A stretch of 64,000 nucleotides of DNA from Megamerina dolium (lineage: Eukaryota > Arthropoda > Insecta > Diptera > Megamerinidae). Under the pieces are notes generated by a model. It saw only the letters and a program-made list of their open reading frames with translations. It was not told where the DNA came from and made no database searches. Within the stretch, counting starts at the first letter, position 1. The number at the start of each line of letters is the position of its first letter. A program made the position numbers and the translations under genes. Location: contig OY978525.1 in assembly GCA_963854835.1 (NCBI GenBank), forward strand, positions 23,583,253-23,647,252, written 5' to 3'. Below are positions 12,916 through 23,108 of the stretch, piece after piece.

Positions 12916-14300
12916 ATAATTATTTGTTTGCTTAATATGAGTCATTTAATATAATAACTGCGCATTAATGTGGTGTTAATTTCCCAATAACTTTAATCAA
13001 TGGATTTATTGCGTTTTGTTAAATCACTCCTCGAGTGTACATAATTCATCGAATGCATATAAATGTGACTCATTGTATTTTAGAATTAAACCACTTTCAT
13101 AATTTCAATAAACAATTTGCAGTTGATCTTCACTTTTTTTTGGATTTAAGTAAGCGAAACAGAGATATATAATTTAATTGAACAGAGTACAGCACCACAT
13201 ACACATAACAACAATGACAATAATAATAATAACAATTATTGTTATTATTTTAATAGTCACAAAAATAATAATAATAATAATAATAATTGCAGCAACAACA
13301 AAAAAGCAAATAGACTTCTATACATAAGAGTCAAACCATTTAACACATTTCCGTGTTTACTCAATCAATTTCGAAACTTGATTCTTTTTTATTTATATTT
13401 ATTATTTGCTTGTTTAATTTTTTTTTTTTTTTTGTTCCTTCAACAACAGCCGGTTCTTTTTGTTTTAACAAACGATCGCTATCTAATTATTACAAAAAAA
13501 AATGACTTGTCACAAGGTAAATCAATACATGAACAGTATTGTACCATAAACAGGTAGGTAGTATTGTACTTGTCCAGGAATTATTTTTAATATTCTTTTC
13601 TACAATTTCTTTACTACACGAGATTTCTATCAATGAAAATTTAAAAAGAATACAACAAAAATAATAGAACATCCCCCAAACATCACATACATCCAAACAT
13701 GCACACATACGATAACTTAATACAAAAAGAGTTTAATTACCGTGAAATTATTTTAAAAAAGAAAAGAGAACACCAACTATAAACAAAATGTCTTTTTAAT
13801 TTATATAATGTAAATTTAAATATATTATTTGATTTATTTTGCCCGTCTTATTTCTTTTAATAAATTCTACAATAGTATATTTTTCAAATCGAAACGCACA
13901 CCAACATTGCACAAGCACAACGCTTTGCATCACGATTTAAACTATTTTCAACTGACATCTCAAATCAAAAGTAAAGTTGCACATACAGCTATGTCTACAC
14001 ACCTGCACACACACATACAATCACCGCCAATAATACGTAGAAGTTACAGAGAGCAAGTATACACGAGAAAGCAAAAGTGAGAGTGAAAAGAGAATTGATA
14101 ACAGAAATAGAATAATAAAGAGTATTTTATACAAAGAGGTGAAAGACTTTTTGCTATATAATGGGTGTATTTTTAAGAGAATGAGAACTTACAAATAAAA
14201 ATGTTGTAAATGCCATTAATATATTGGGTCGCTCAGCATATAAATGAAATAAATTTCAAATATCCAACCATTAATGTATAGCTTCGCACCAATTAAATTT
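12916..14300. other. non-coding stretch with AAT repeats
   Basis: No gene. Contains an (AAT)n run at 13263-13288, preceded by an AT-only inverted repeat (about 13216-13240). Purine-rich and CA-rich stretches lie near 13980-14090. Confidence 0.5.
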
Positions 14301-15126
14301 TATTCTTTTGGTTCCGCGTAAGTAATCCATTATTTTTGCATTAAATTGATGGTTTTATTTATCATAGTTAGAATGATCCGATTTAGGTCAAATATGCACC
14401 GTTTTGTTCTATAACTTGTTGCCATTTTGAGGGTAATTTCATAATGCCACTCTCATGGAAACCCTCGTCCCTACTGGCAAAAAACTAGGACAGTCGATTT
14501 TCACAAGCTTCTCTTGAGGCGAATTTTTCACCAGCAAAATCATTCGCCATAGACAGGAAAAGGTAGTAATCACTTGGTGCCAGGTCCGAAGCTTCTGGCG
14601 AGTCACTATTGATGTGTGTGGCCTGGCGTTGTTCTGATGGAATACAATTCCTCTCATATTGGCCAAAGCTGGCCAATCGAGCTTCTTTTTGTATCCAGCC
14701 TTATTAAAATGGTTCCAAACGGTTTTTTGTGCAATGATTAACTCCTGACCCAACAATTTCCATTATTTTATCGATATTTTCGACAATTGGCCTTCCAGAG
14801 CATCTTCGTCATCAAAATGACCGGAACGGAATCGACGAAACCAAAATTGCACGTGATTGGCTGATACAGTATCAGGACCATAAACACTATCCACATTTTC
14901 AGCCGTAAAATATGGCGTATTTTCTCTTTACTCGTGTCCATCTTTGACGCGTGCTCAAACAGTACTGAGTCAAGAAATCACAAAACTGCCTGAGAAGTTT
15001 ATTTGGTACGAAATCCTATCTTTGTAACGCCATCTAGCGTAACTCTATCGCACTTACACAACGCGCGATACAGATTACTTAAGCCATCTATTGGAGAAAT
15101 AATGGATTTCTCTGTACTACACCTGA
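14301..15126 (-). mobile_element. mariner element with internal deletion
   Basis: About 0.83 kb. Imperfect inverted ends share AATCCATTATTT (around 14323-14337 and, inverted, 15099-15113). The right side ends at a TA (15127-15128); the left boundary is less certain. It encloses a shortened mariner transposase pseudogene (14383-14941). A full mariner is about 1.3 kb, so roughly a third is missing. Confidence 0.75.
14383..14941 (-). pseudogene. mariner transposase, internally deleted
   Basis: Starts at an ATG giving 'MDTSKEKIRHIL', the usual mariner N-terminus, and ends 'KLPSKWQQVIEQNGAYLT' before TAA. Between them are 'AQKTVWNHFNKAGYKKKLD' (helix-turn-helix side), then directly 'WPALANMRGIVFHQNNARPHTS' and 'LAPSDYYLF'. 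The junction after KKLD removes the stretch with the first catalytic Asp, and the second Asp position (HQD in the family) reads HQN. Frameshifts split the frame. The encoded enzyme cannot be active, although binding to terminal repeats by the N-terminus cannot be excluded. Confidence 0.85.
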
Positions 15127-16387
15127 TATTTATGATCTGCCGTAGAATTGTTTTTAATGAATTTATTAAAACACTTTAAAGGAAAAAGTTTCAAGAATTG
15201 TAAGGGCTTCAGTTCTAAGAGGTATAAAATACAAGTTTGGAGTTACAACTCTGGGTTACTGAGCCCACTAAAGAAGCAAATATAATGGACCTCGGGGCAT
15301 TATCTACCATGTACAGTATTTACAATTTCGTGAGGTCGAAAAAATGAATTTTCAATGGTACCGAGATGTCCTTCAGGTAAGCATTAAATTAAATACTGGG
15401 GATTTCAAATTTTTTTGATCGACTTACCGTCATCTAAGCTATTCTGGATGTGTTGCAATATTAGTACACTTTTACATTACTTTTTTTTTAGCAAATCCAG
15501 CCTTATCACTATCATAATTCGTTTAACATTGCTTTTCAGATCGTAAATTGTTGCTACAATAGTTTGTTAGCATATCCGATGATTTAGCTTACACCCTCAA
15601 AAAATTGTCCAGCGGTAATAAAGCACACGATCTTCGTAGGAAATTAACCTGTCCAAACTATGAAATAATCATTTCAATAAATCAATAAATATATGAACTG
15701 TATGAGCGGTAGATCCATCCAGTTGGAACCATATTTCATCCAGATCGGAGTTTGCCGTGATTTCATACAATAACTATTTGAGCCAATACATATAGTCCAT
15801 TGACTCAAATTGTAAGAGTAGGTAAGTAAGAGTCAATTATATTAGCATGCAATGATGTTTTCAATACCGGCATCGAATTTGACTCCGTCTCAAATGTACA
15901 ATTTCGAATCCTCATGACCCCAATAACCTAAAAATGTAAATGTGGTTGCGTTCTCTTTCTCAATTTCAGCCCTTAAAAAATATTTTTTGACACTAAGATG
16001 GTCCTATATCCATTAAGGGAATTAAATCTTCAGACGACTGTTTTCATATGTATTGACAATGTTTGACCTAAAAACACAATTAATAATATTTGGTACTAAA
16101 ACAGACGGATGTTTCATTATAACTTGAGCTACATATGATTGGAACATAATGTGGAAAAATTCCCAATCATATTCCATATATTGATGATAATATGATGTTG
16201 AAATATGAAAAAAATGGCAAATTTTTATATCTTAATATTCGGGATGAATTTGTAGTATGTTTGACATTTCTCATTATTTCGGGTATATGAATGCTTCTTT
16301 AAATTACGTGGATAGACTGAATTTTACCTCACCGTGACTACGTAACTATCCACGAAAATGCCGATACCTTAATATATATCTATGTAT
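15127..16387. other. non-coding stretch
   Basis: No gene or repeat recognised. Open frames are short and lack familiar motifs. Confidence 0.5.
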
Positions 16388-16399
16388 ATATCACTAAAT

Positions 16400-16664
16400 G
16401 GGTGCCGTAGTCAAGTGGTTAGTGTGTTGGCATTCTGATCTGTAGGTCGTGGCTCAATCCCCGTATGAAGCATAACAAATTTAATATCGAAAAAATTTTT
16501 CTTTCGAACGTTACCCACCTGTAGGCAAGCAATTAGAGTTCTGCCGTTCGAAATCGGCTAAAATAAGTAGGTCCCTCTAATACTGTCCAAAATTTAACAC
16601 GCATACCAGTAATGGAGGAGAAGCTCGGTCAAAGAGCCCTTCGGGGCTTAAGTGCTTTTTTTAA
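16400..16664 (+). repeat. tRNA-derived SINE, short copy with 12-bp target duplication
   Basis: Starts GGGTGCCGTAG and carries the tRNA-like head and the TATCGAAAAAATTTTTCTTTCGAA segment. It then lacks the middle (the GCAGTAACAAGTTGCC to GATGTCACAAG part) before the conserved CTCGGTCAAAGAGCCCTTCGGGGC 3' part. It is flanked by ATATCACTAAAT (16388-16399 and 16665-16676). Confidence 0.9.
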
Positions 16665-16676
16665 ATATCACTAAAT

Positions 16677-17513
16677 TCTTCACACCACTGTATATATCCC
16701 TAAAAAGGTTTATAATTTAACAAAAATAGGTCAAATTTCGCCAATATCGCAACCTTATACAACGCACGTGAATTGGTTCACATATCAAGAACTAAAAGAA
16801 GTAATATATATGAGTTCTGTATATGAGAATGAGAGAAAGAGACCAAACAAAATGTATTTTGTAAAAATGCGTGAGAGTAAAAATTTATGTTCATATTGTA
16901 AATACACTTAAATACAAAAATGACAAAACCTTTAGAATATACTTGCATACCATATTTACCATGATAAAATATGTGAGATGAAGTAACACATACGGTCAGA
17001 GAGTATGAGTGTATATTCTCGCGAATAAATAAGAAGACACAGCCAAAAAAAATAGAAATTCACCTCGTTTTACTTACTTTATTTCACCATGAATTATAAT
17101 ATCTTACCTTAAAAAAACATTAATAACAATTTCATGATCAGTGGATACCACCGGCAAAATTTTGTATTATCTATTGTGATTGCTCATCAATGCATGTATA
17201 CTACTTAAATCAGTAATTTAACTAATTAAATTATAACTAATAAGATTATAAATAATTTTATTATTATTATTTTATATTGTCACATGCCCAAGCAGAAGTG
17301 TGAGAGATACATACACAATGACACTTTCATTTGAAATTAAATTATTATATATAGACACTAACTAAATAATACCTAAATACATGCATACGCACGTCAATAA
17401 ATATAATTGTAATTGTCAGTAATCAGTATACTTACTATTTATATCATATAGGAAAATCAGAATATAACAGTAGTAGTGTCAACATTAATGGCAGCAATAA
17501 TAAAATGTTTTTT
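16677..17513. other. non-coding stretch left of the LTR element
   Basis: AT-rich, no gene seen. It ends with the ATAT that is duplicated by the LTR retrotransposon. Confidence 0.5.
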
Positions 17514-17517
17514 ATAT

Positions 17518-17954
17518 TGTAACGAGTATCGATAGTTGATTACTCATCACTATTGTGACTGACTCTATTGGCAGCATCGAAACGAATGTCAACAAAAAGA
17601 AATGAGCGATAACCAGAACAAGCCAACGAGAAAGGAAGAGAAGAATCTCGATAAAGGAAGATTCTGGGGTGTTGCCAACAGAGTATAAATAGAGCCAGTG
17701 TTGAGGAGGAAAATCAATCTACTTCCGAACGTGATTGCGAAAACATTGATACAGAGGCAAAAGTTGCAAGTACATTTAAGTGTTATAGTAAATAGTTGAT
17801 TGTAAACAGTGTTGATTGTAAATAGAGATTATTAAATAAATTGTTGCTGTATATAGTTGTACAAAATAAGTGTTGCAGTTATCATTAACAGAATCCAGTG
17901 ATCGAACAAGGTAATTCAAATAGAATTAAACGTTCACAGAATAAAAACGTAACA
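17518..17954 (+). repeat. 5' LTR
   Basis: Begins TGTAACGAGTATCG and ends ACGTAACA. It carries a TATAAA box (17684-17689), so transcription should start about 25-30 bp further on, around 17712, which would define the U3/R border. An AATAAA (17835-17840) is a plausible polyadenylation signal. The opening also contains the palindrome TATCGATA (17527-17534). Confidence 0.95.
17684..17689 (+). promoter_or_regulatory. TATA box of the 5' LTR
   Basis: TATAAATAG context inside the LTR, the expected pol II promoter of the element. The equivalent copy lies in the 3' LTR at 23275-23280. Confidence 0.7.
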
Positions 17955-17956
17955 AT

Positions 17957-17974
17957 TGGTGTCAGAAGTGGGAT
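17957..17974 (+). other. primer binding site (tRNA-Leu type)
   Basis: TGGTGTCAGAAGTGGGAT begins 2 nt after the LTR. It is complementary to a tRNA 3' end of the form ATCCCACTTCTGACACCA, which I recall as tRNA-Leu; the tRNA identity is from memory. It would prime minus-strand DNA synthesis. Confidence 0.8.
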
Positions 17975-17983
17975 TCTGTAAAA

Positions 17984-19486
17984 ATGGTGAAAATTGACCA
18001 ACTAAAAGTGGATCAGCTTAAAAAGCTGTTGGTAGAGATGAATCTATCGTCATCAGGTGCAAAGGCGGAACTGCTGGTGAGGCTGAGGAAAGCCATGGAG
18101 GCTAAGGGAATTAATGTAGAAGAACATGAGTTCTTTGAGGAAGACGATATACATGCAGTTGTGCACGCCGAGGAAGAGAGTAAGGTAGATTCGAGTGGTC
18201 AACTCATGGAATTTATGAAATCCATGATGCAACAGCAGCAGCAGCAACTGCAAGGAATTAATGCGAAGTTACAAGAACATTCGGCTGAATTGCGTACGGA
18301 AATTCAAGGAAATGCGTCTCGCATTGACTCCAAGTTTCAAGAACATTCGGTACGTCAAGAAAACGCTATGGGAGAATTCCAGAAAACAATTGACTCCAAG
18401 CTTCAAGAACATTCGGCTGAATTGCGTATGGAAATTCAAGAAGGTTCGTCTCGCCAAGAGGGCGTTATTAGTGATTTGCGTATGGAAATTCAAGAACATT
18501 CGGCTCGCCAAGAACACGTCATCGAAAATCTACAAAAAGGAATTGAACTTAGATTTCAGGAAATTTCCGGAACCATTAATGAAAAGGTCACGGATTTAAA
18601 GGAACATGTAGATGATTTGGAAGATAAGTTCGAGAAATTACAGCACGATCTCAACCAACTAAAAATAAATGGACCAGCCACATCAGTGATTCGAGATTCA
18701 AGCACAATCAAACTAAAGCCACCAACATTTGACGGAAGCACGCCATTCAATATCTTCAAGCTTCAATTCGAGACAACAGCGTCGAAGAATCAATGGGATG
18801 ATAGCGACAAGACTGCTGCTTTAATAGTCGCATTAAAAGGTAATGCTTCCGAGGTGTTACAGATGATTCCAGAGAAAGATCGTGGTAGCTATCAGTCACT
18901 GATGGACACACTCCAGCGAAAATATGGAAATGAATACAAGAGTCAATTACATCGAGTGGAATTGAGATCGCGAGTGCAACGGAGTAATGAGAGCCTTCAG
19001 GAATTCGCTTCCGATATTGAGCGCTTATGTCATCTAGCGTTCTCCGGTAATTCGGAAGAGTTCGTCGAAAAAATAAAAATAGAGGCATTCATAGATGGTA
19101 TACGTGATGGAGAGACAAAGCGTGCCCTAGTCATGTCACCCAGGAATACTTATGCCGAAACAGTCAGTAGTGCCTTGACGTTTGAAGCCGCCAGTTTGAT
19201 GTGTCGACCAATGCCACGGGTACGCCAACTAGAAACAGAAACAGCAGATCTGGTTGAAGCAGTGTGTCAGGCATTCAAATCTGTAGCGCAGCCTGAAGGA
19301 AGAACAACTGGTCGACGCGAAAACAAATTTACTGGTAAGTGCTTCATTTGTGACAAACCAGGACACATGGCGCGTGACTGCCGTCTACGACGAAAGCGAT
19401 CAAGATCGAGTTCTCCAGCAAGACAAAAGAAGGAGAATAAGGTGGATAGTGATCGCTCCACTAACACAGATCCATCGTTAAACTAA
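17984..19486 (+). CDS. Gag polyprotein of the LTR retrotransposon
   Basis: 500 residues, ATG start 30 bp after the LTR. Residues 3-41 resemble a SAP domain (LKKLLVEMNLSSSGAKAELL), a DNA-binding helix-extended-loop fold that is unusual in Gag. Residues about 80-230 are a long coiled coil with repeated 'QEHSAELR.EIQ' blocks. Residues about 243-405 match the retrotransposon capsid pattern ('PPTFDGSTPFNIFKLQFE', 'ESLQEFASDIERL'). A CCHC zinc knuckle, CX2CX4HX4C, uses C453, C456, H461 and C466 and would bind the genomic RNA. The C-terminus is Arg/Ser- and Lys-rich. The stop lies directly behind a slippery heptamer, so a fraction of ribosomes should continue into Pol. Gag should form the cytoplasmic particle. 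Confidence 0.95.
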   Translation: MVKIDQLKVDQLKKLLVEMNLSSSGAKAELLVRLRKAMEAKGINVEEHEFFEEDDIHAVVHAEEESKVDSSGQLMEFMKSMMQQQQQQLQGINAKLQEHSAELRTEIQGNASRIDSKFQEHSVRQENAMGEFQKTIDSKLQEHSAELRMEIQEGSSRQEGVISDLRMEIQEHSARQEHVIENLQKGIELRFQEISGTINEKVTDLKEHVDDLEDKFEKLQHDLNQLKINGPATSVIRDSSTIKLKPPTFDGSTPFNIFKLQFETTASKNQWDDSDKTAALIVALKGNASEVLQMIPEKDRGSYQSLMDTLQRKYGNEYKSQLHRVELRSRVQRSNESLQEFASDIERLCHLAFSGNSEEFVEKIKIEAFIDGIRDGETKRALVMSPRNTYAETVSSALTFEAASLMCRPMPRVRQLETETADLVEAVCQAFKSVAQPEGRTTGRRENKFTGKCFICDKPGHMARDCRLRRKRSRSSSPARQKKENKVDSDRSTNTDPSLN

Positions 19487-22400
19487 ATCGAGTCAGTTCA
19501 GCGGGGCGTGAACTGACTCCAACAGTGGGTTGCCCCATCATTCACATTTCACAACTACAGCGTGTGCCAAGCAGCTTGACTATTGATGGAAAATTGGACA
19601 ATATGGAATTCATGTTAACCCTGGACACTGGTGCATCACATTCTATAATCAAGAGCGATTTGGTAAAAAGGTTTGAGCCTTTAATGGGAATAAAATTGCG
19701 TACAGCAACGGGTGAGGATGCACAAATTCTGGGCAAGATAAAGAAACGAGTATCTATTGGAAATTGCACATGGGAACATGAATTCATTGTGGCCGACATC
19801 ATCGATGACGTAATAATTGGTGTTGATTTTATGATTGACAACGGATTTACTTTAGATTTAAATCAACGGATACTACGTTATGCAAATGTCGAACTACCAT
19901 TGAACATCGGTTACAAGCGTAGTGGGAACATCAAACGGGTACTGGCATGTCAACGCCAAGAGGTTCCAGCAAAATCAGAAGCGGTGATATGGGCACAGAT
20001 GAATGTGGATGATGGGACAGGCAAGTTGTGGCTGGTGGAAGCAGATAAAGAAATAACGAATAAAAACATCATACTTGGTAGGACGTTAGTAGAACCTAAA
20101 GAAAATGGAATAGTACCGGTGCGAATTTTAAATCCAACTAATACATCTACAGTTGTAAAGAAAGGAATGGTGATTGGTCATTGCCAGGAAGTTACTGCCG
20201 TAGTAGACTGCGAAAAGGGTTCGTCGATAAAAAGTGGAAGATCAGGAACTGGCAAGGCGGAAATAAAAGCACAGATGGAGGAATGGGCAGGTGTGCTTAC
20301 CAAACAGCAAAAAGAAAAGGCTTTACAAGTATTGGAGAAGTACAGTTCAATATTTTCTTCAAATGGAAAAACTGGAGGACGAACAACCATCGTGAAGCAT
20401 CACATTGACACCGGTGATTCTAGACCAATTCGTCAAGCACCACGACGAGTTCCATTGGCCAAAAGAGACGAAGCCATTAAACTGATTTCCGATATGCAGA
20501 AACAAGGTGTTATTGAACCATCAGCGAGTCCATGGAGTTCACCAGTTGTGCTGGTAAAGAAGAAGGATGGAAGTACTCGATTCTGTGTGGATTACAGAAA
20601 GCTAAATGATATTACGAAAAAAGACAGCTATCCACTGCCAAGAATCGATGACACTCTGGACACACTATCTGGTGCGAAGTGGTTCTCAACTCTTGATTTG
20701 CAAAGTGGATACTGGCAAGTGGAACTTGGTAAGGAAGACAAAGAGAAAACAGCTTTCAGTATTGGCGATGGTCTATGGCAATTTACAGTCATGCCATTTG
20801 GTTTATGCAATGCGCCAGCTACTTTCGAACGTTTGATGGAGCGTGTACTCAGAGGACTACACTGGAAAACGTGCTTGGTGTACCTCGATGACATTATTGT
20901 GATGGGAAAAGATTTTAACGACCACCTGGAAAAGTTGAAAGAAGTATTTGAGCGTATACAATCAGCAGGGCTTAAACTGAATATGAAAAAGTGTTCACTC
21001 TTCAGGCGAGAAGTTAAATATCTTGGTCATAAAGTAACAACAGAAGGGGTACATACCGACGAGGAGAAAGTAGCAGCAGTTCAAGAATGGCCTATTCCGT
21101 CGAATCTTCACGAGCTAAGGAGCTTCCTAGGCTTATGCACCTACTATAGACGATTTGTTCCTGGATTTGCAAACATCGCCAGCAGTCTGCATGAGTTGAC
21201 AAGAAAGAACAAACCATTTGTGTGGGGCGAGGACCAACGGAAAGCATTCGAACAGCTGAAAGAAAAACTCTGTTCAGCACCAATATTAGCGTATCCAGTA
21301 CCTGGTCAAAAGTTTGTGTTGGACACAGATGCGAGTGGCTATGGAATAGGTGGTGTGCTCTCTCAGATCATAGATGGGCAAGAAAAAGTAATAGCATACT
21401 ACAGTAAAATCCTGTCGAAGTCAGAAAGAAATTACTGTGTCACACGAAGAGAGTTGCTCGCAATACTGGAATGTGTAAAGTATTTCCATAAATACTTGTA
21501 CGGTCAGTCATTTCATCTACGAACTGACCACTCAGCGCTAAGGTGGTTATTGCAAATTAAAAACCCAGAAGGACAATTGGCGCGCTGGATTGAAAGGCTG
21601 CAGAGTTATGATTTTACCATCGAACATCGTAAAGGAGGACATCACGGCAACGCGGATGCTCTATCTCGTCGTCCTTGCAAAATGGAATGTAAACATTGTT
21701 CTCGAGTGGAAAGCAAGGAGCACATTGTCGACATACGATTTACGAATATATTGCCGGAGGAGTCATGGACCACCGAACGAGTGCAAGAAGATCAGCGGAA
21801 CGACCCAGATCTCGTAAAGATTATGGAATACAAGGAGCAGGGCATACGTCCAGATTGGCAAGAAATGGCTAATGAGAGTCCAATAGCAAAGGCATACTGG
21901 GCGCAGTGGCAAAGCCTGCACTTACGAGACGGATGTTTATTCCGAGCATGGGAAAGTGTGGATGGAAAAATCACTAATGATCTTCTAGTGGTACCCAAGG
22001 CGAGAATAAATGAAGTGATAGCTGAGTATCACAATGCCTCCAGTGGAGGGCATTTGGGAATCACCAAAACCGTCGAGAAAATAAAGAAACGATTTTATTG
22101 GGTTGGATGTCATGACCATGTCGCTGATTGGATTCGGAAATGTAAGCAATGTGCAATGGCCAAAGGTCCCACTAAGAAAAGTCGAGGTAAGATGCACCAA
22201 TACACCGTGGGTGCTCCATTTGAGCGAATTGCTATGGACATAGCTGGGCCATTTCCAATAAGCAACGCAGGAAACAAGTATGTTCTGGTGGTTATAGATT
22301 ACTTCAGTAAATGGCCTGAAGTATACCCCATTCCAAATCAGGAAGCTAGTACAGTTGCGGATGTATTCGTCAACCAATGGGTTACTCGTTTTGGTGTACC

Positions 22401-23070
22401 GATGGAGTTACACTCAGACCAAGGTCGAAATTTCGAATCAGTTGTATTCCAAGAGATATGCCGTATGCTGGGTATATACAAAACTCGTACAACACCTTTG
22501 CATCCACAATCTGATGGCATGGTAGAACGATTTAACCGTACCTTGGAGGAATATTTGAGAAAAGTCGTAGATAAATACCAAAGAGACTGGGATGTACATA
22601 TACCAATGTTCCTCATGGCATATCGATGCGCACAACATGATACGACGGCTACTACACCGGCAATGGCAATTTTTGGAAACGAGTTAAGACTGCCAGCTGA
22701 TTTAAAATTTGGAGTTGTAACACCAACGAGATCAACCGAAGGAAATTATACTAGCGAAAAGCGGGAACAGTTGGATGAAGTACATCAGTTCATCAGAGAG
22801 CGGTCGCAGATGATAAGCGATAAGATGAAGGCCAGGTATGACTTGAAAGCAAATTCAAACGGGTTCTATGAAGGAGAGCTTGTAATGCTTCATAATCCAC
22901 AACGAAAGAAAGGCCTGTCCCCTAAACTACAGACTCATTGGGAAGGACCATATGAGATTATAGCAAATATAAATGACGTAGTGTATCGCATTCAACGTGC
23001 CTGGAATAAAAGAGCAAAGTTTAAAGTAGTGCACTTGGAGAGACTTGCGCCATATCGAGGGGAAGTATAA
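19465..23070 (+). CDS. Pol polyprotein (protease, RT, RNase H, integrase)
   Basis: The frame is open from 19465, just after a stop, and lies -1 relative to Gag. The first in-frame start-like codon is a GTG at 19525, so translation is most likely by frameshift from Gag, not by separate initiation. Numbering from that GTG (1181 residues): aspartic protease LDTGAS at 33-38; reverse transcriptase with LPRIDDTLD, DLQSGYWQV and the catalytic YLDD at 453-456; RNase H with LDTDAS at 599-604 and TDHSALRWL; integrase zinc finger H836, H843, C873, C876 and catalytic D905, D965, E1001 (DD35E spacing); and a GPY-type C-terminal module at 1141-1143. No chromodomain is seen. All catalytic residues are intact. 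It overlaps the end of Gag by 22 nt. Confidence 0.95.
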   Translation, partial: HRSIVKLNRVSSAGRELTPTVGCPIIHISQLQRVPSSLTIDGKLDNMEFMLTLDTGASHSIIKSDLVKRFEPLMGIKLRTATGEDAQILGKIKKRVSIGNCTWEHEFIVADIIDDVIIGVDFMIDNGFTLDLNQRILRYANVELPLNIGYKRSGNIKRVLACQRQEVPAKSEAVIWAQMNVDDGTGKLWLVEADKEITNKNIILGRTLVEPKENGIVPVRILNPTNTSTVVKKGMVIGHCQEVTAVVDCEKGSSIKSGRSGTGKAEIKAQMEEWAGVLTKQQKEKALQVLEKYSSIFSSNGKTGGRTTIVKHHIDTGDSRPIRQAPRRVPLAKRDEAIKLISDMQKQGVIEPSASPWSSPVVLVKKKDGSTRFCVDYRKLNDITKKDSYPLPRIDDTLDTLSGAKWFSTLDLQSGYWQVELGKEDKEKTAFSIGDGLWQFTVMPFGLCNAPATFERLMERVLRGLHWKTCLVYLDDIIVMGKDFNDHLEKLKEVFERIQSAGLKLNMKKCSLFRREVKYLGHKVTTEGVHTDEEKVAAVQEWPIPSNLHELRSFLGLCTYYRRFVPGFANIASSLHELTRKNKPFVWGEDQRKAFEQLKEKLCSAPILAYPVPGQKFVLDTDASGYGIGGVLSQIIDGQEKVIAYYSKILSKSERNYCVTRRELLAILECVKYFHKYLYGQSFHLRTDHSALRWLLQIKNPEGQLARWIERLQSYDFTIEHRKGGHHGNADALSRRPCKMECKHCSRVESKEHIVDIRFTNILPEESWTTERVQEDQRNDPDLVKIMEYKEQGIRPDWQEMANESPIAKAYWAQWQSLHLRDGCLFRAWESVDGKITNDLLVVPKARINEVIAEYHNASSGGHLGITKTVEKIKKRFYWVGCHDHVADWIRKCKQCAMAKGPTKKSRGKMHQYTVGAPFERIAMDIAGPFPISNAGNKYVLVVIDYFSKWPEVYPIPNQEASTVADVFVNQWVTRFGVPMELHSDQGRNFESVVFQEICRMLGIYKTRTTPLHPQSDGMVERFNRTLEEYLRKVVDKYQRDWDVHIPMFLMAYRCAQHDTTATTPAMAIFGNELRLPADLKFGVVTPTRSTEGNYTSEKREQLDEVHQFIRERSQMISDKMKARYDLKANSNGFYEGELVMLHNPQRKKGLSPKLQTHWEGPYEIIANINDVVYRIQRAWNKRAKFKVVHLERLAPYRGEV
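19477..19536 (+). promoter_or_regulatory. -1 ribosomal frameshift signal with pseudoknot
   Basis: Slippery heptamer G TTA AAC (19477-19483, Gag phasing) is followed at once by the Gag TAA. After a 6-nt spacer, GAGTCAGTTCA (19490-19500) pairs perfectly with TGAACTGACTC (19509-19519), an 11-bp stem 1. The 8-nt loop GCGGGGCG contains GGGGC (19503-19507), which pairs with GCCCC (19532-19536); an adjoining G.U pair (19508 with 19531) is possible. This gives an H-type pseudoknot with a 2-nt loop 1 and a stem 2 of 5-6 bp. The -1 shift leads into the Pol frame. The pairing is seen in the sequence; function is inferred from known viral signals with the same dimensions. Confidence 0.85.
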
Positions 23071-23094
23071 AAACTTGTTCGGGACGAACAAGGT

Positions 23095-23108
23095 TAAGAG
23101 GAGGGCAG
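23095..23108 (+). other. polypurine tract
   Basis: AAGAGGAGGGCAG directly precedes the 3' LTR. In LTR elements this purine run is the RNase H-resistant primer for plus-strand DNA. One C interrupts it near the end. Confidence 0.8.

Noticed and set aside
18261..18599. 112-codon frame within gag
   Set aside because: A shadow created by the gag coiled-coil DNA repeats; no motif of its own.
19525..19527. GTG as the start codon of Pol
   Set aside because: The Pol frame is open upstream to 19465 and overlaps Gag at a slippery heptamer. In eukaryotes a GTG start is unlikely compared with frameshifting.
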